Assembly: GCA_020025795.1 (NCBI GenBank)
Contig: JAHHRK010000066.1
Coordinates: forward strand, 1-8,790
DNA: 8,790 nt
Direction: 5' to 3'
DNA from: Faecalibacterium sp.
GTDB lineage: Bacteria > Bacillota > Clostridia > Oscillospirales > Ruminococcaceae
Shown here: positions 6,199 through 8,790 of the stretch, piece by piece
How positions within the stretch are numbered: position 1 is the first letter of the stretch
Layout: each line of letters starts with the position of its first letter
Position numbers and translations under genes: made by a program
The notes under the pieces: generated by a model
What the model was told of the DNA's origin: nothing
What the model saw: the letters and a program-made list of their open reading frames with translations, nothing else
Databases searched by the model: none

Positions 6199-6215
6199 TA
6201 GAAGTATTACTTCTA
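6199..6215 (+). repeat. 17-bp palindrome just after ybaK
   Basis: TAGAAGTA, T, TACTTCTA: perfect 8-bp arms around one base. It starts 2 nt after the ybaK stop codon and directly follows TTGACA (6193-6198), a perfect -35 match, so it would exactly fill a 17-bp promoter spacer. The -10 at that distance (GATGCT) is poor. It could be an operator or an mRNA 3' hairpin (7 bp, ATT loop); no T-tract follows. Confidence 0.6.
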
Positions 6216-6253
6216 GATGCTTGTTGTAGTGAATATTGACAAAAAGAACAAAA

Positions 6254-6305
6254 GGGCTTTGCACAGAAAAGACACTTGGCTGAAAATGGTTTCAGGGGCT
6301 TTGCA
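6254..6305 (+). repeat. Direct repeat GGGCTTTGCA, two copies 42 bp apart
   Basis: Identical 10-mers at 6254-6263 and 6296-6305. The sequences after each copy are loosely similar (A-rich, with AAAAT about 20-25 nt later). The second copy contains the -35 box of the proposed purE promoter, and the first could carry a weaker version (TTGCAC, 17 nt, GAAAAT). This may be a duplicated promoter or a pair of regulator sites four helical turns apart. Confidence 0.5.
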
Positions 6306-6328
6306 AAACACGAAAAATGACGTAAAAT
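6301..6328 (+). promoter_or_regulatory. Candidate promoter of the purine gene cluster
   Basis: TTGCAA (6301-6306, 4 of 6), a 16-nt spacer, TAAAAT (6323-6328, 5 of 6). The predicted start is near 6335, giving a leader of about 190 nt to purE that contains the 31-codon frame and the terminator. No match to the Bacillus PurBox was seen nearby. Confidence 0.55.
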
Positions 6329-6366
6329 TGGGATGTATTGGGAAAAATGGCTACGGAGGAAACGGG

Positions 6367-6462
6367 ATGCAGAGCAAGGGTTTTAACACGGAGCGCTATG
6401 TGTTTTATACCGCTGACAAAGGGCATTTTGCACCTTTCTGCGCCATTTTACAAAAAAGATAA
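6367..6462 (+). CDS. 31-aa putative leader peptide upstream of purE
   Basis: Unrecognised peptide beginning MQSKGFNTERYVFY and ending FCAILQKR. GGAGG (6355-6359) lies 7 nt before the ATG, as good as any ribosome binding site in the window. The stop codon is 3 nt upstream of the terminator stem, so a ribosome finishing this frame would cover the stem's 5' arm (6466-6477) and could allow read-through. There is no run of one amino acid, so classical amino-acid attenuation is not indicated, although aromatic residues are frequent (Phe 6, 13, 21, 24; Tyr 11, 14). It may instead be a chance frame in a structured leader, or part of a dispersed repeat. Translation is inferred from the ribosome binding site and position only. 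Confidence 0.5.
   Translation: MQSKGFNTERYVFYTADKGHFAPFCAILQKR
6418..6437 (+). promoter_or_regulatory. Leader hairpin that could act as anti-terminator partner
   Basis: AAAGG (6418-6422) pairs with CCTTT (6433-6437), extended by GC/GC with one bulged A. TGCACC (6429-6434) from this hairpin is also complementary to GGTGCA (6475-6480) in the terminator's 5' side. CCTTT can likewise pair with AAAGG at 6466-6470. The structures are mutually exclusive, as expected of an attenuator, but this is hand-drawn pairing with no energy calculation. Confidence 0.4.
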
Positions 6463-6465
6463 GCC

Positions 6466-6500
6466 AAAGGCCGTGGTGCAGGTGTACCACAGCCTTTTTT
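6466..6500 (+). terminator. Intrinsic terminator (putative attenuator) upstream of purE
   Basis: AAAGGC (6466-6471) pairs with GCCTTT (6492-6497). After one C/A mismatch, GTGGT (6473-6477) pairs with ACCAC (6486-6490) and can extend by two pairs to a 4-nt loop. Six T end the element (6495-6500). It lies between the small leader frame and purE, 11 nt before the AGGAGG of purE. No promoter fits between, so pur transcription must read through it. Confidence 0.85.
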
Positions 6501-6524
6501 GTTTGAACAAGAGGAGGAACCACA

Positions 6525-7025
6525 ATGATTCGTAAAGTAGCAGTTATCATGGGCTCTGACAGCGACTGGCCGGTTGTTAAGGGTGCATGTGCACAGCTGA
6601 AGGCACTGGATATCCCGTTTGAGGCACATATCCTCAGCGCACACCGTACGCCTGCCGCTGCAGCAGAGTTTGCCAAGAATGCCAAGAAGAACGGTTTCGG
6701 CGTGATTCTGTGCGCTGCCGGTATGGCAGCACATCTGGCTGGCGCTTTTGCTGCCAACACCACGCTGCCTGTGATCGGCATCCCCATGAAGGGCGGCGCA
6801 ATGGACGGTCTGGACGCACTGCTGGCTACGGTTCAGATGCCCAGCGGTATCCCTGTGGCAACGGTTGCACTGAACGGCGCAAAGAACGCTGCCTGGCTGG
6901 CTGCTGAAATCCTGGCTCTGGGCGATGAAGCCCTGGATGCAAAGCTGGAGGCAGCTCGCAAGGATATGGAAAATCAGATCGCAGAAAAAGAAGCAAAGCT
7001 GCAGGCTGAAGCCGCAGCACTTTAA
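6525..7025 (+). CDS. purE: PurE, N5-CAIR mutase (class I)
   Basis: Moves the carboxyl group within N5-CAIR to give CAIR in de novo purine synthesis; it normally works after PurK. The protein has 166 aa, the usual length for a stand-alone PurE. Landmarks are GSDSDWPVV (10-18), SAHRTP with the catalytic His40, CAAGMAAHLAGAFAANTTLP (63-82; LAG instead of the common LPG) and the class I-type segment LLATVQMPSGIPVATVA (99-115). A charged helix (about 136-164) ends the protein. The ATG has AGGAGG (6512-6517) 7 nt upstream. It is the first structural gene of the pur cluster and its expression is probably gated by the terminator just upstream. PurK is not in the window, so class II (direct AIR carboxylase) chemistry cannot be excluded from context. 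Confidence 0.97.
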   Translation: MIRKVAVIMGSDSDWPVVKGACAQLKALDIPFEAHILSAHRTPAAAAEFAKNAKKNGFGVILCAAGMAAHLAGAFAANTTLPVIGIPMKGGAMDGLDALLATVQMPSGIPVATVALNGAKNAAWLAAEILALGDEALDAKLEAARKDMENQIAEKEAKLQAEAAAL

Positions 7026-7065
7026 TACGAATCAACACAAACGAGACGGTAAAGGAGACAGCATC

Positions 7066-8103
7066 ATGGAAAAGAGTTATTCTGCAAGCTACGCCGCAGC
7101 AGGCGTTGACATCACCGCTGGCTACGAAGGCGTTCGCCTGATGAAAAAGCACGTGGCCCGTACCATGATTCCCGGCGTGGTTTCTGACATTGGCGGCTTT
7201 GGCGGCCTGTTCACCCCTGACATCACCGGCATGAAGGAGCCCACCCTGGTTTCCGGCACGGACGGTGTCGGCACCAAGCAGCGTATTGCACAGCTGATGG
7301 ACAAGCACGATACCGTAGGTATCGACTGTGTCGCAATGTGCGTCAACGATATCGTTTGCTGCGGCGCAAAGCCCATCCTGTTCCTGGATTACATTGCAAT
7401 CGGCAAGAACGAGCCGGAAAAGGTTGCAACCCTGGTTTCCGGTGTTGCTGAAGGCTGCGTCCAGTCCGGCTGCGCTCTGATCGGCGGCGAGACCGCTGAG
7501 CATCCCGGCACCATGGCTGCCAACGATTACGACCTGGCAGGTTTTGCTGTCGGTATCGTGGACAAGGCAAAGGTTCTGGACCAGAACAAGATGAAGCCCG
7601 GCGATGTAATCCTGGCTCTGCCTTCCAGCGGTGTGCACTCCAATGGTTTCTCCCTGGTGCGCAAGGTGTTCGACGTAGAGAACGCTGACCTGAACAAATA
7701 CTATGATGAGCTGGGCATGACCCTGGGCGAAGCTCTGCTGACCCCCACCGTCATTTACGTCAAGCCGGTTCTGGCTGCTCTGGAAGCTGCCGAAGTGCAC
7801 GGCATCAGCCACATCACCGGCGGTGGTTTCTATGAGAACCTGCCCCGCTGCATCCCCGATGGCCTGTGCGCTAAGATCAAGCGCGAGGACATCCGTGTGC
7901 TGCCCATCTTCGACCTGATCCAGAAGACCGGCAACATTCCTGAGCGTGATATGTTCAATACCTTTAATATGGGCGTTGGCATGGCTATGATCGTCAGCCC
8001 CGAAACTGCTGAGGCTGCTAAGGCTGCTCTGGCTGCAAATGGTGTGCAGGCTTACGAGCTGGGCCACATCGTGGAAGGCGAAGAGAAGGTGGAGCTGTGC
8101 TAA
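7066..8103 (+). CDS. purM: PurM, phosphoribosylformylglycinamidine cyclo-ligase (AIR synthetase)
   Basis: ATP-dependent ring closure of FGAM to AIR, the fifth step of IMP synthesis, in the cytosol. The protein has 345 aa, standard for the family. Landmarks are SGTDGVGTK (63-71), CVNDIVCCGAKPILFLDYIA (92-111), GGETAEHPGTM (140-150), LPSSGVHSNGFSLVR (185-199), HITGGGFYENLPR (249-261) and FNMGVGM (300-306), all typical of the PurM/PurL ATP-binding superfamily. The ATG at 7066 has AAAGGAG (7051-7057) 8 nt upstream; the in-frame extension into purE is rejected for this reason. It lies 40 nt after purE and its end overlaps the purN start by 7 nt, so translation of purM and purN is probably coupled. 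Confidence 0.98.
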   Translation: MEKSYSASYAAAGVDITAGYEGVRLMKKHVARTMIPGVVSDIGGFGGLFTPDITGMKEPTLVSGTDGVGTKQRIAQLMDKHDTVGIDCVAMCVNDIVCCGAKPILFLDYIAIGKNEPEKVATLVSGVAEGCVQSGCALIGGETAEHPGTMAANDYDLAGFAVGIVDKAKVLDQNKMKPGDVILALPSSGVHSNGFSLVRKVFDVENADLNKYYDELGMTLGEALLTPTVIYVKPVLAALEAAEVHGISHITGGGFYENLPRCIPDGLCAKIKREDIRVLPIFDLIQKTGNIPERDMFNTFNMGVGMAMIVSPETAEAAKAALAANGVQAYELGHIVEGEEKVELC

Positions 8104-8690
8104 ACATCGCAGTGTTGGTGTCCGGCGGCGGCACGAATTTGCAGGCGATTCTGGACAGCCAGGCACGCGGCGAAAATCCTAACGGCCGTGTGACGCTGGT
8201 CGTGGCATCCAAGCCCGGCGTGTATGCACTGGAGCGTGCCGCAGCAGCCGGCGTGGAAAGCGCCGTAGTATCTCGCAAGGATTATGCAGACAGCGCCAGC
8301 TTTGATCAGGCACTGCTGGATACCCTGAAAAGCCACCAGATCGACCTGGTTGTGCTGGCTGGATTCTTGTCTGTGCTGGGCCACGCGGTTGTCGAGGCTT
8401 ACCCCAATCGCATCTTGAACGTACATCCTGCATTGATCCCCAGCTTCTGCGGCCCCGGTATGTACGGCCTGCGCCCCCATCAGGCGGCACTGGCTCGCGG
8501 CTGCAAGGTGACCGGCGCAACGGTACATTTCGTCAATGAAGAATGTGACGGCGGCCCCATCGTTTTGCAGAAAGCGGTAGAAATTCAGCCCGGCGACACC
8601 CCCGAAACGCTGCAAAAGCGTGTGATGGAGCAGGCCGAGTGGAAGATTCTGCCCCAGGCAATCCGCATGGTGTGCGACGGTGAAATCTGA
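8097..8690 (+). CDS. purN: PurN, phosphoribosylglycinamide formyltransferase
   Basis: Transfers the formyl group of 10-formyltetrahydrofolate to GAR, giving FGAR (third step of IMP synthesis). The protein has 197 aa. Landmarks are the VSGGGTNLQAIL phosphate-binding loop (8-19), LAGFLSVL (88-95), and the catalytic triad Asn108 and His110 in NVHPALIP plus Asp151 in NEECDGGPIVLQ; CGPGMYG (118-124) is the folate-side loop. The usual SNxxxAYGLERA stretch reads SKPGVYALERA, lacking the Asn. The start is GTG at 8097, inside the last codons of purM; AAGGTGGAG (8086-8094) supplies the ribosome binding site and no ATG lies nearby. It belongs to the same transcript as purE and purM. Confidence 0.97.
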   Translation: MLNIAVLVSGGGTNLQAILDSQARGENPNGRVTLVVASKPGVYALERAAAAGVESAVVSRKDYADSASFDQALLDTLKSHQIDLVVLAGFLSVLGHAVVEAYPNRILNVHPALIPSFCGPGMYGLRPHQAALARGCKVTGATVHFVNEECDGGPIVLQKAVEIQPGDTPETLQKRVMEQAEWKILPQAIRMVCDGEI

Positions 8691-8696
8691 TTTCAC
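8680..8696 (+). repeat. 17-bp palindrome across the purN stop codon
   Basis: GTGAAATC, T, GATTTCAC: perfect 8-bp arms around one base, with the purN TGA in the middle. As RNA it can form a 7-bp stem with a CTG loop. There is no T-tract, so it is not a terminator. It may stabilise or process the mRNA between purN and the next gene. Confidence 0.5.
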
Positions 8697-8734
8697 GCGA
8701 TAATGTGTGCATAGAGAATAAAGGTGGAATAACT

Positions 8735-8790
8735 ATGGAAAAGATCGATCTGTGCCAGTATCTGGCCAATAACGAATATCCCGGCCGCGG
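8735..8790 (+). CDS. purO: Probable PurO-type IMP cyclohydrolase (partial, 5' end only)
   Basis: Only 18 codons are in the window: MEKIDLCQYLANNEYPGR, continuing past the right edge. The ATG at 8735 has AAGGTGG (8721-8727) 7 nt upstream, and the gene starts 44 nt after purN, so it is clearly the next cistron. The short N-terminus followed by NxYPGRG is what I recall for clostridial members of the IMP_cyclohyd family (PF07826), which closes the ring of FAICAR to IMP and replaces the cyclohydrolase half of bifunctional PurH. It does not resemble the start of PurH (KRALISVSDKTG-like) or PurD. The call rests on very few residues plus operon context. Confidence 0.6.
   Translation, partial: MEKIDLCQYLANNEYPGR

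Noticed and set aside
6335..6520. A guanine/xpt-type or PRPP (ykkC) riboswitch upstream of purE
   Set aside because: The three-way-junction core of purine riboswitches and the conserved ykkC segments were not found on reading. A covariance search would be decisive.
6826..8166. A 446-codon minus-strand frame across purE, purM and purN
   Set aside because: It is antisense to three unmistakable purine genes and has no start signal or domain.

Overview
The window looks like chromosomal DNA of a moderately GC-rich gut Firmicute, most likely of the Oscillospiraceae (Faecalibacterium/Gemmiger/Subdoligranulum type). This is inference. It rests on AGGAGG-type Shine-Dalgarno sites, a HrcA/CIRCE heat-shock operator, Gram-positive-style lipoproteins with Ser/Pro-rich linkers, and a purE-purM-purN cluster apparently followed by a PurO-type IMP cyclohydrolase. 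No insertion sequence, CRISPR array, tRNA, rRNA or phage gene was seen.

Minus-strand half (1-5526), read right to left: a DUF3783 protein, an 88-aa Pro/Ser-rich lipoprotein, an ApbE-type flavin transferase lipoprotein, a trigger-factor-like FKBP prolyl isomerase lipoprotein, and the first two thirds of the disaggregase ClpB, which runs off the left edge. Three of the five are predicted surface lipoproteins, so much of this half concerns the outside of the membrane. clpB has a readable promoter with a near-perfect CIRCE operator on its transcription start. Strong intrinsic terminators lie after the isomerase gene and between the small lipoprotein and apbE. The second abuts the apbE ribosome binding site.

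Divergent intergenic region (5527-5701): good -10 boxes facing both ways. One serves DUF3783, the other serves ybaK.

Plus-strand half (5702-8790): a YbaK-type Cys-tRNA(Pro) deacylase, then a 328-bp leader, then purE, purM (AIR synthetase), purN (GAR transformylase) and the first 18 codons of a probable IMP cyclohydrolase. The genes are tightly packed; purM and purN overlap. They cover steps of de novo IMP synthesis, although gene order does not follow pathway order.

The purE leader is the most interesting part of the window. It holds a promoter, a 31-codon reading frame with an excellent ribosome binding site, and an intrinsic terminator that starts 3 nt after the small frame's stop codon and ends 11 nt before the purE Shine-Dalgarno. 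Transcripts of the pur genes must read through it, so this looks like an attenuator. No recognisable guanine or PRPP riboswitch was seen there.
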